Shown here: positions 18,056-25,256 of the stretch, one piece after another
Numbering within the stretch: the first letter of the stretch is position 1
How the letters are laid out: every line of letters begins with the position of its first letter
Assembly: GCF_033095965.1 (NCBI RefSeq)
Contig: NZ_AP026801.1
Span: 558,001 to 622,000 of the forward strand
Direction: 5' to 3'
DNA from: Xylocopilactobacillus apis
Lineage (GTDB): Bacteria; Bacillota; Bacilli; Lactobacillales; Lactobacillaceae
Length of the DNA: 64,000 nucleotides
Notes under the pieces: model-generated
Told to the model about the DNA's origin: nothing
What the model saw: only the letters and a program-made list of their open reading frames with translations
Databases searched by the model: none
Translations under genes and position numbers: made by a program

Positions 18056-18994
18056 ATGATTATTGACGTTGAAAATTTGGTCAAACGCTATCGGGAGTTA
18101 ACAGCGCTCAATCACGTGGATCTGCAAGTCCAAGAAGGTGACATTCTTGGCTTGTTAGGACCAAACGGCAGTGGTAAATCGACAATGATTAATTGTATTT
18201 TATCACTACTTAGTTATGATCGGGGTGAAATCAAAGTTTTTGATCAAACGATGAAGCCTGATAGCTATGCAATTAAACAGCGAATCGGGATTGTACCTCA
18301 AGAGCTGGCGTTTTTTAAAGAACTAACCGTGCAGGAAAATATTAGCTACTATTGTGGTTTATACATCAAAGACCGCGCTCAGGCTGCAAAAAATGTGGCC
18401 CAAGCGATCGAATTAGTCGGATTGCAGGACTTTACTAAGTTTTATCCTAAGCAGCTGAGTGGTGGCTTGGCTCGACGTCTTAATATTGCTTGTGGAATTG
18501 CGCACCAACCTGAATTGATATTTTTAGATGAACCGACGGTTGCTGTGGATCCGCAAAGTCGGAATCGAATTTTGGAAAGCATTAAAGAATTAAATCGTAA
18601 TGGGGCGACAATTGTTTATACGACTCACTACATGGAAGAAGTCGAGTTTTTGTGTAATCAAATTGTGATTTTAGATCATGGCTCGGTCATTGCTAAGGGT
18701 ACTTCAGACGAACTTAAAGCAATGGTCAAAGCTAACGAAAAGATTGTCATGACGGTTCCATTGATTACCAAAGTGCAAGAAGCTGATTTGTTGAAGCTGC
18801 CAGCAGTGCAAGAACTTAACTATGCTGATCAAATTTTAGAAATTACCAGTATTGATCTTGAGCAAACGATGCTTCCCGTGCTTGAATATTTGCAGCAGGC
18901 CAAAGTTGCTTACGCCGATCTTCATACCAAAGAGGTGACGCTAAACGATGTGTTCTTAACAATTACCGGTCGTGAATTGAGGGACGAAGCATGA
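18056..18994 (+). CDS. ABC transporter ATP-binding protein (LnrL-like)
   Basis: 312 residues. Walker A GPNGSGKST, Q-loop VPQELAFF, signature LSGGLARRLNIA, Walker B LIFLDEPTVAVD and H-loop YTTHYMEE are all present; residues 230-312 form the DrrA/YfiL-type C-terminal extension. GAGGAG precedes the ATG. It drives the two ABC-2 permeases encoded downstream, starting with a 4-base overlap. With the divergent NarL-type two-component system this reproduces the LnrJK-LnrLMN plan, which exports linearmycin-like polyenes and other membrane-active compounds in Bacillus; substrate here is unknown. Confidence 0.92.
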   Translation: MIIDVENLVKRYRELTALNHVDLQVQEGDILGLLGPNGSGKSTMINCILSLLSYDRGEIKVFDQTMKPDSYAIKQRIGIVPQELAFFKELTVQENISYYCGLYIKDRAQAAKNVAQAIELVGLQDFTKFYPKQLSGGLARRLNIACGIAHQPELIFLDEPTVAVDPQSRNRILESIKELNRNGATIVYTTHYMEEVEFLCNQIVILDHGSVIAKGTSDELKAMVKANEKIVMTVPLITKVQEADLLKLPAVQELNYADQILEITSIDLEQTMLPVLEYLQQAKVAYADLHTKEVTLNDVFLTITGRELRDEA

Positions 18995-19920
18995 TGAGAC
19001 ACTTAGTTTATTACCGAGTTAAAGTTTTGCTTGGTAACCGTTTTTTGCTTTTTTGGACACTGGTGTTCCCTTTAGTCATGGGACTTTTCTTCAAAATGGT
19101 ATTTAGTAATTTAGACCAGATCCAAATGTTAGATAACGGTATCCCAGTTGCAGTTGTGGGCAGTGATCGGGAACTTCGGCATGGTTTAACTGAGGTAAAA
19201 AATAAAAATAAGCCAGTTTTTAAGGTGAGCCACTTAAGCCGAGCAGAAGCTCAAAAGAAATTAACTGCAGGAGATCTGGAGGGATATTACGATACAAATT
19301 CTCAACCGATTAAATTAGTGATTGCTCAAAATGGTTCCGAACAAAATATTTTAAAGGAAATTCTGAGCCGCTACGAGCAAAATCGGGCGATGTTTACGGA
19401 ATTGGCAAAGTCTGGCAAAGTGAATCCTGTAAATCTGAAGGTGTCAGATGATCACTATACTGTTAATCAAGCCAAAAGTCGTAATTTTAGCATTATGAGT
19501 TTTTATTTCTTTACTTTAATTGCGATGGCGGTCGGCTATGGCGTGCAATTTGGTCTGCGTAATGCCGAAGACGAGCAGGCGGATCAATCAGAAAACGGCA
19601 TTCGGCTTACTTTAACGCCGATTCCGAAAATACGGGTGGTCATCAGTAATTTAATTGCAGCGCTAATTGTATTTTATGCGATCGTCTTGATCGTTTTAGC
19701 AGTTTTCCATTGGGGCTATCAGGTCGATTTTGGCAATCGTTGGGGGTTGATTCTCCTAGTTTGTTTGATGGGGAGTGTTTTGCAAATTTGTTTGGGCAAA
19801 TTTATCGGTAATTTAATGAGTAAGCAAAGCAATTCTCAAAAACTCGGGGTTGTGAGTCTGATGGTATCGTTATTAACTATCCTTGCTGGGATGATGGGCA
19901 CTCAGAGTATCAAACATTGA
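18991..19920 (+). CDS. ABC-2 type permease (LnrM-like), truncated by an in-frame TGA
   Basis: 309 residues as read: an N-terminal helix (about 15-35), an extracellular domain (about 40-165), then helices near 170, 220, 250 and 280. The frame stops at TGA (19918-19920) right after GMMGTQSIKH, but reading through it the same frame stays open for 63 more codons to a TAA at 20110-20112, encoding the expected last part of an ABC-2 permease. This is therefore a nonsense mutation, a sequencing error or a readthrough site. The lost part contains the final membrane helix, so the product is probably non-functional unless the TGA is suppressed. Start overlaps the ATPase stop (ATGA). Confidence 0.85.
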   Translation: MMRHLVYYRVKVLLGNRFLLFWTLVFPLVMGLFFKMVFSNLDQIQMLDNGIPVAVVGSDRELRHGLTEVKNKNKPVFKVSHLSRAEAQKKLTAGDLEGYYDTNSQPIKLVIAQNGSEQNILKEILSRYEQNRAMFTELAKSGKVNPVNLKVSDDHYTVNQAKSRNFSIMSFYFFTLIAMAVGYGVQFGLRNAEDEQADQSENGIRLTLTPIPKIRVVISNLIAALIVFYAIVLIVLAVFHWGYQVDFGNRWGLILLVCLMGSVLQICLGKFIGNLMSKQSNSQKLGVVSLMVSLLTILAGMMGTQSIKH

Positions 19921-20112
19921 ATTGATTTAAATTTGCCGCTTTTGGGTAAGATCAATGCAATTAACCTGATCAGCGATAGCATTTATCAACTATTCTTTTA
20001 CCAGTCATTAACAACTTTTTATCAAAATTTAGTCTGGCTGTTAAGTTTGACAATCCTTTTTGTGCTCTTAGATTATCGATTCGAAAGGCGGGTTCAGTAT
20101 GTCAGTTTATAA
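19921..20112 (+). pseudogene. detached C-terminal part of the LnrM-like permease
   Basis: In frame with the preceding gene after its TGA: IDLNLPLLGKINAINLISDS, then IYQLFFYQSLTTFYQNLVWL and a hydrophobic helix LLSLTILFVLLDYRFERR. This matches the normal end of ABC-2 permeases (a pre-helix PLLGKINxxNLISDS region and last helix). It has no ribosome site or start of its own and overlaps the next gene by 14 bases, as an intact upstream gene would. Confidence 0.8.
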
Positions 20113-21244
20113 GACGATTTTAAGAGTTTTGATCAAAAATATTGGCGAACTTTTGCTGGCATTTGGAGTTACGTTGTTGATTCTTGTAATTTTAACCTTT
20201 CAACAAAAAGGTTCTTCTGATCAAGTGGCAAAAGTTGCGGTAATTACGACTAAAAAAAGTGATCTCGCTAATTCGTTAACTGAGTATCTAGGGCACCAGC
20301 AAAAGGTTGTTAAAATCAAAGATCAGAGTCAAAAGGGGATTGATGATGCGATATTTTTTCAAACTGCGGATTACATTTTATACTTGCCCGCAGATTTTGA
20401 AGAACAAGTAAAGTCAGGTCAGAAACCTAAGCTCAAAACGCAAGTTCGTCCGGGGACTTATACCAAAGAGTTGGTCGATAGTAACGTTGATCAATATTTA
20501 AATACTTTACGTCTGTACCAAACGAAATTGCCCGATTTAAAATGGGATCAACTTTTAACTAAGACGAGCCGGACTTTGAGCAAGCAGGGAAAAGTTAAAC
20601 TTGATGAATCCTACGAAAAGCGGGAAAAACAGAGTAGGGCGTCAAACATTTACAATTTAGTTGCCTACGGGATTTTTATCATTATTTTTGGGGCATTTAG
20701 CACAGTTAATTTAGTCTTTAACCGCAAGGAAATTAAAGTGCGCAACCAGTGTTCACCGCTTAAACCACGCGAATTATCTACGCAGATTAATCGAGGATTG
20801 TCGACCTATCTGATTGCGACAAGCGCCATCTTCTTGTTCCTGATTTTCATTTCCGCGGGGCTAAGTTTTAATAAAGTAACCTTGTTATTTATTCTCAATT
20901 CTTTGATTTTTATCCTTTCAATTGTCACGCTATCGAGCTTAATTACTAGTTTATTTAAAAATGAGCAGGCGTTAAATGGTTTTCAGAACATTTATGGTTT
21001 AGGAAGTTGCTTTTTGGGCGGAGTGTTTGTTTCGAGCAGTCTGCTGCCTGATTTTGTTGGCAAAATTGCCTGCTTCACACCAGTTTATTGGTTTACGAAA
21101 AATAATGATTTAATTGGTGATACGGTTAATTTTAATGCGAATTTTTACCAATCATTTGGACAGTCGATGCTAATTGTTGTTGGTTTTGCAGCAGCATTTT
21201 GGACGCTGCAGATTTTAAGTGGAAGATCAAGAAAAGCACGATAA
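20099..21244 (+). CDS. ABC-2 type permease (LnrN-like)
   Basis: 381 residues: helix 1 at 15-35, a long extracellular domain (about 40-185) and five helices in the C-terminal half (about 188-205, 235-255, 262-285, 300-320, 350-372), the ABC-2 plan. It is the second permease of the exporter and intact. Only AAAGGCGGG-like sequence lies upstream of the ATG, and translation is probably coupled to the upstream permease, which would be weakened by that gene's in-frame TGA 180 bp earlier. Confidence 0.88.
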   Translation: MSVYKTILRVLIKNIGELLLAFGVTLLILVILTFQQKGSSDQVAKVAVITTKKSDLANSLTEYLGHQQKVVKIKDQSQKGIDDAIFFQTADYILYLPADFEEQVKSGQKPKLKTQVRPGTYTKELVDSNVDQYLNTLRLYQTKLPDLKWDQLLTKTSRTLSKQGKVKLDESYEKREKQSRASNIYNLVAYGIFIIIFGAFSTVNLVFNRKEIKVRNQCSPLKPRELSTQINRGLSTYLIATSAIFLFLIFISAGLSFNKVTLLFILNSLIFILSIVTLSSLITSLFKNEQALNGFQNIYGLGSCFLGGVFVSSSLLPDFVGKIACFTPVYWFTKNNDLIGDTVNFNANFYQSFGQSMLIVVGFAAAFWTLQILSGRSRKAR

Positions 21245-21248
21245 TCTA

Positions 21249-21284
21249 AAATAAGCTCCTCGAAATTTAAGCGGGAGCTTATTT
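21249..21284 (+). terminator. intrinsic terminator of the ABC exporter operon
   Basis: AAATAAGCTCC and GGGAGCTTATTT form a long A/T-flanked stem around a 12-15 base loop, immediately after the last permease. Confidence 0.8.
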
Positions 21285-21326
21285 ATTTGACAATAAATGC
21301 GTACAGAATTAAAAAGTAAATACTAT

Positions 21327-21355
21327 TTGAAAAAAGAACATTTGTACGATAAAAT
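21327..21355 (+). promoter_or_regulatory. promoter of the small toxin mRNA
   Basis: TTGAAA (21327-21332), exactly 17 bases, TAAAAT (21350-21355). The predicted start near 21361 would place the complementary element ATCGTGG...TTGGAAG at the very 5' end of the transcript. Confidence 0.65.
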
Positions 21356-21381
21356 TAGTTATCGTGGATTTTGGAAGTTCA

Positions 21382-21417
21382 AATCACCCCTCAATTGAAA
21401 AACTAACGGAGGTGATT
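21382..21417 (+). promoter_or_regulatory. ribosome-site-sequestering hairpin in the toxin mRNA leader
   Basis: AATCACC (21382-21388) is complementary to GGTGATT (21411-21417), which is part of the strong ribosome site GGAGGTGATT. Pairing would hide the site in the full-length transcript, a recurrent feature of type I toxin mRNAs. Confidence 0.55.
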
Positions 21418-21452
21418 GGACATGACAATTTTAAAACGGAGGAACTTGGGCG

Positions 21453-21548
21453 CTGAACCTAGCGTCGGTTATCGTGGCAGTCGGCTTCTTAGTGATAAGA
21501 ATCGCCAAAGCCTATGCGATAATAAAAAAAGCTAATCGTAAAGATTAG
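21453..21548 (+). CDS. putative small hydrophobic type I toxin (non-standard start)
   Basis: The frame ending at TAG 21546-21548 encodes NLASVIVAVGFLVIRIAKAY followed by AIIKKANRKD, a single membrane helix with a Lys/Arg-rich tail, like SprG/Fst/TxpA-type toxins. It follows GGAGG (21438-21442), but the frame has no ATG, GTG or TTG before the helix; CTG at 21453 (10-base gap) is the best candidate, giving 31 residues. A competing frame begins at ATG 21422 behind GGAGGTGATT and encodes a basic, non-hydrophobic 37-residue peptide ending at 21535. Either the start is unusual or the toxin has suffered a frameshift. Surrounding RNA architecture strongly supports a toxin locus (see neighbouring entries). 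Confidence 0.5.
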   Translation: MNLASVIVAVGFLVIRIAKAYAIIKKANRKD

Positions 21549-21617
21549 CTAAACAAGATTCTTCCAAACCACGATTGAAGCTGCTGAGCTAGCCCTCAGT
21601 GGCTTCTTTTCAATTTC
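21524..21617 (-). ncRNA. antisense RNA antitoxin (predicted)
   Basis: A leftward transcript of about 90 bases is predicted from a near-consensus promoter (21624-21652) to an excellent terminator, GCTAATC-TTTAC-GATTAGC followed by seven T on this strand (21549 down to 21524). It is fully complementary to the 3' end of the toxin transcript, including the last toxin codons and the toxin terminator hairpin, as in SprG/SprF and TxpA/RatA. No open frame inside. Confidence 0.65.
21577..21610 (+). terminator. terminator of the toxin mRNA
   Basis: GAAGC-TG-CTGAG, loop CTAGCC, CTCAG-TG-GCTTC and TTTT. On the opposite strand the same stem forms the 5' hairpin of the antisense RNA. Confidence 0.7.
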
Positions 21618-21623
21618 TAGGAT

Positions 21624-21652
21624 ATTTTAACATTTAAGTGTACCTTTTGCAA
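21624..21652 (-). promoter_or_regulatory. promoter of the antisense RNA
   Basis: On the minus strand TTGCAA, a 17-base spacer and TAAAAT. No gene lies downstream on this strand except the antisense RNA ending at 21524. Confidence 0.65.
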
Positions 21653-22041
21653 ATTTAAGAGTAAACCGCGCTTTACATAACGGTAGAGGGCTTGTTGATA
21701 AATAAATTTGTAACACCCGAATCCTTATATTATTTTATCATCTCTAGACACGAGTAAAAACAGCTTTGTCATCATTAAAAAATCCGTGGTCGCATCGTTC
21801 ATAAATAATTTCTTAGTACCGATAAGACAATCTTTGGTATTTTTTTATCAATCGATCTTGTCATCATAATTGTTGTAGAAAAAGACCTTCTATTTTTCGA
21901 AAACAACTAAAAAATATGAAAAAATTTGAGTTAAAATCAAAAATAAAAGATATAAATTTTAATATATTTTTATTTTTAACTAAATTTTAATGCTAATAGA
22001 TTAGTTAAATGTTAAAATAAACTTAAACGGAGGTACTATTT
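21653..22041. other. intergenic, no gene recognised
   Basis: About 390 bp of AT-rich sequence before the AbiEi-like gene. No frame with a ribosome site, tRNA or clear hairpin was found. The last 140 bp are almost pure A/T and may carry the downstream promoter. Confidence 0.5.
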
Positions 22042-22902
22042 ATGATGTCAACTGAACTAGCAGAGATTCTGGAAAAAAAATTTGAAATAAGTAAAGAAGA
22101 AAAAATAAGTATAGTAAATAAAATGATAACTAAACTTGATGATAATCAAATTTCTCAGGTCATTGAATCATTGAAGAAACCTTTTTTTAATGCTCAATTA
22201 AATGAATATTTGATCGATTCGCAATTGCCAGAAATTGATTCGAAAGAGTTTGATTTCTTGGTCCAGGCAGCTAAATATCATGGAAATATTGTTAGAAGTT
22301 TAATGAATGAAGCGGGTATTAGCAATTATTACATAGATAAATTTAGTAAGAAATATCATTTGAAAACTATCACCAATAAAACTCTTGTTTTTCCGTCAAA
22401 AAAAATTGATGCGCCGTTTTTATTTCAAAAACAATATTCAAAATCTGTCATCTCGCATGAATCAGCTTTGTATTTGTTGGATTTGTGTGATGTCATCCCA
22501 AAAAGAACCGTTATGAGTATGCCGATGAGATATAAGTTATCTCAAATTAGCGATACTGTTTTGCGATCATCCTGGGAAATATATAATAGGAAAAAATCTT
22601 TACTTGTAAGATATCCAGATAATGACCCTCTTGTTTTAACTCGAAGTGAACCTATTGAGAAATCTCAAATTTTAATTAAAGAAACAAGTGAAGGTAATCC
22701 TGTTCGAGTGACGACCTCTGAGCGAACAATTGCGGATATTTTGAGACCGAATTCATGTACTGATGAGGAATCGAAAGTTGAATCTATTAGGAAATATTAT
22801 TATTTAAATCCAGGGAAAGGTCAAAGATTAAGAAGAGTTGCTCATAAAGAAGGGGTTCTTTCAGAGTTAGATCGATACTTATGGTCATTAAAATTAGATT
22901 AA
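22042..22902 (+). CDS. AbiEi-like type IV antitoxin / transcriptional regulator
   Basis: 286 residues. An unusual N-terminal 75-residue helical extension precedes a winged-helix-like segment (LVQAAKYHGNIVRSLMNEAGISNYYIDKFSKKYHLK). Then come two hallmarks of AbiEi antitoxins: SHESALYLLDLCDVIPKRTV (residues about 140-160) and VRVTTSERTIADILRP (about 228-243). AbiEi represses its operon and counteracts the AbiEii nucleotidyltransferase. GGAGG precedes the ATG. The downstream overlapping frame, where a toxin gene should be, is interrupted and far too short, so this antitoxin appears orphaned. Confidence 0.7.
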   Translation: MMSTELAEILEKKFEISKEEKISIVNKMITKLDDNQISQVIESLKKPFFNAQLNEYLIDSQLPEIDSKEFDFLVQAAKYHGNIVRSLMNEAGISNYYIDKFSKKYHLKTITNKTLVFPSKKIDAPFLFQKQYSKSVISHESALYLLDLCDVIPKRTVMSMPMRYKLSQISDTVLRSSWEIYNRKKSLLVRYPDNDPLVLTRSEPIEKSQILIKETSEGNPVRVTTSERTIADILRPNSCTDEESKVESIRKYYYLNPGKGQRLRRVAHKEGVLSELDRYLWSLKLD

Positions 22903-23141
22903 CAAGAGGAGCTAGAGGTGAAATCTAATTTGAAGATTTAAAACAAAAACAAAAAGTTGAGGATCTAATTAATAGCAATGTTAATAAATATCGAAAATTA
23001 GTTTTTGAAAAAACAGATAAAGTTCATGTTGGATACAATAGTAATCTTTCTGATCAAGAGCAATATTATGCTCAAATTGATATGGCTCCGACACTGATGA
23101 TTAAAGAAGTCTTAGAAAGAGTCGAAAAGGACAACAAATGA
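22881..23141 (+). pseudogene. broken gene remnant downstream of the AbiEi-like antitoxin
   Basis: A frame opening at ATG 22881 overlaps the antitoxin gene by 22 bases, as partner genes do. It reads 15 codons (MVIKIRLTRGARGEI), hits TAA at 22926-22928, and then remains open in the same frame for 70 codons to TGA 23139-23141, overlapping the pepO start. The second part (FEDLKQKQKVEDLINSNVNK and onward, ending LMIKEVLERVEKDNK) has no start. No nucleotidyltransferase motif was recognised, so its identity as a former AbiEii toxin is only inferred from position. Confidence 0.55.
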
Positions 23142-25033
23142 AAAATTCAATAATCCCAAGGATTCAAGATAATCTATACGGTGCGGTTAATGGGAGCTGG
23201 CAGCAGCATGCTCAAATTAGACCCGATCGTAATTTTGCAGGTGTGACGACTGATATAGATTTAAAAATTCGCAGTCAGCTCATTGCTGATTTAAAAGAGG
23301 GGGATCAGGTCGCAAAATCGGATAACTTCACCAGAGCAGCGCAGTTATTTAGTAAGGCTCGTGATTTTGAACGGCGTAACCGAGAGGGGATCGACCCAAT
23401 TTTAGCGAATTTGAAGAAAATTTTGGATTTGCAAAATTTGGACGACTTCCAGAACCATCTGCCTAGTTGGATCGAAGATTCTTTTTATCATCCAATTAGA
23501 CTGGGTGTCGCCCCTTCTATTCTCGATTCTAACCGTTACCAAGTAAATATTTCTGCTCCAGAAACAATTCTTCCCGATGTCATGATGTATGAACACCCAG
23601 AACAAAGCGAACCGCTTATAAATCTTTTTACCACAATGGCAACCAATCTCATAGCTTTTACACCGCTAACTCTAGCCGAACAAAAACAGTTTGTTGATGA
23701 CACACTTGCTTTTGACCGCTTAATTGCATCATTTAAACTCACTTCGGTCGAGCTAGCTGAAATGAATAATTTAGATCACGAGATTGGGGTAGCTGAATTA
23801 GCTGAACATGTTTCGGCTTTTGATATTAGACGGGTTTTAAAAACCATTTTCCATCTTGAGCCTGAAACGGTTAATGTTTATGATCAAAAATATTTGCTGA
23901 ATTTCGACCAAGTTTTTAATTCAAAAACGTTTATTCTTTGGCAGCATTGGGCTTATGTTTTAGAAATTATTAACCATAGTGATTATTTAAGCCAAGAAAT
24001 CAGATCGATTGGATCACAGTTCAATATGATTGCTTTGGGACAAGAATCCTTAAGTTCAGAGGATGAACATGCTTATGATGTGACCAATGAAATTTTTGAT
24101 GAAGTGCTTGGTCGCCATTATGGACAGAAATATTTTGGTTCTGATTCAAAAGCGACAGTTACAAAGTTAGCTCAGACATTGATTAAAACGTATCGCATTC
24201 AACTTCAAAACAATTCATGGCTGAGTGAATCAACCAAAAAGAAGGCAATAAAGAAACTTGAGACAATGACTCTAAAGGTGGGATATCCTGAACAGCTATC
24301 TGATCTTTACGATCAGTTAGAAATTTCACCAACCCTCTCATTAAGTAAAACGATAGATAATTGTCGTCGAATTGCGATTAAATATAATTTTACTCGTTTG
24401 AATCAACCGGTTGATCGAACAGAGTGGGGCATGCCTGCGCAAATGGTCAACGCTCAATATAACAGTTCGTTTAATGATATAACGATTCTTGCAGGAATTT
24501 TACAGCCTCCATTTTACGATACCGATTCTGATGAAAGCACTAATTTAGGTGGGATCGGTTGTACGATTGCCCATGAGATTAGTCACGCTTTTGATAATAA
24601 CGGTGCGTTTTTTGATGAACTCGGAAACAAAAATGACTGGTGGCAAGCGAGAGATTACAAAAATTTTGAAAAATATGTGGACAAGATGATTCAACAATTC
24701 GATGGGATTGAAAGTTTTGGTGGTAAAGTTAACGGGCAGCTGGTAGTCAGTGAGAATATCGCTGATAATGCAGGATTAAATGCAGCCTTGCAGCTCATGA
24801 AAAATCTTGAGCATCCCGATTATCAGAAGTTTTTTAAAAATTATGCTCGCAGTTGGCGGATTAAATATCGACCAGAATTTGCCAAAATTCTACTGTTTGT
24901 AGAAGTTCATGCGCCTTTTGAGCTCAGGACGAATATCCCCGTAACTAATTTTTCTGAATGGTACGAAGCTTTTAACGTTACTTCAGGTGACCGAATGTAT
25001 CGTTGCCCAGAAGATCGTTTGATTATTTGGTAA
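23138..25033 (+). CDS. pepO: PepO endopeptidase (M13 family), second copy
   Basis: 631 residues, clearly paralogous to the PepO at 6793-8697 along the whole length, with shared blocks such as DRTEWGMPAQMVNAQY and NNSWLSESTKKKA. The zinc site AHEISHAFDNNG (HExxH about residues 479-483) and SENIADNAG are intact, so it should be active. No signal peptide. AAAGGA precedes the ATG, which overlaps the end of the broken frame upstream. Differences are spread evenly, indicating an old duplication rather than a recent one. Confidence 0.93.
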   Translation: MKNSIIPRIQDNLYGAVNGSWQQHAQIRPDRNFAGVTTDIDLKIRSQLIADLKEGDQVAKSDNFTRAAQLFSKARDFERRNREGIDPILANLKKILDLQNLDDFQNHLPSWIEDSFYHPIRLGVAPSILDSNRYQVNISAPETILPDVMMYEHPEQSEPLINLFTTMATNLIAFTPLTLAEQKQFVDDTLAFDRLIASFKLTSVELAEMNNLDHEIGVAELAEHVSAFDIRRVLKTIFHLEPETVNVYDQKYLLNFDQVFNSKTFILWQHWAYVLEIINHSDYLSQEIRSIGSQFNMIALGQESLSSEDEHAYDVTNEIFDEVLGRHYGQKYFGSDSKATVTKLAQTLIKTYRIQLQNNSWLSESTKKKAIKKLETMTLKVGYPEQLSDLYDQLEISPTLSLSKTIDNCRRIAIKYNFTRLNQPVDRTEWGMPAQMVNAQYNSSFNDITILAGILQPPFYDTDSDESTNLGGIGCTIAHEISHAFDNNGAFFDELGNKNDWWQARDYKNFEKYVDKMIQQFDGIESFGGKVNGQLVVSENIADNAGLNAALQLMKNLEHPDYQKFFKNYARSWRIKYRPEFAKILLFVEVHAPFELRTNIPVTNFSEWYEAFNVTSGDRMYRCPEDRLIIW

Positions 25034-25256
25034 AGTAACTTTAATTGCTGTTAACGTAAAAATATACATAAATTCAATTATCACTTGTAAAACTATTCCA
25101 ATAACTACAACAGCTAAGGTCACAATTTCTGATATTTTAAGATTAAATTCTATCATTATTAGATTTAAAAATGTTGCTTATATTTATTAATTCTCTGACT
25201 TAATACAGTAGGACATTTAAGTTTGAGCGTCCTTTAACGGAAGCATTTGTTTACGA

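Noticed and set aside
21428-21437. TTTAAAA slippery heptamer in the leader frame of the small toxin mRNA
   Set aside because: -1 slippage leads to the wrong frame; the hydrophobic frame would require +1.
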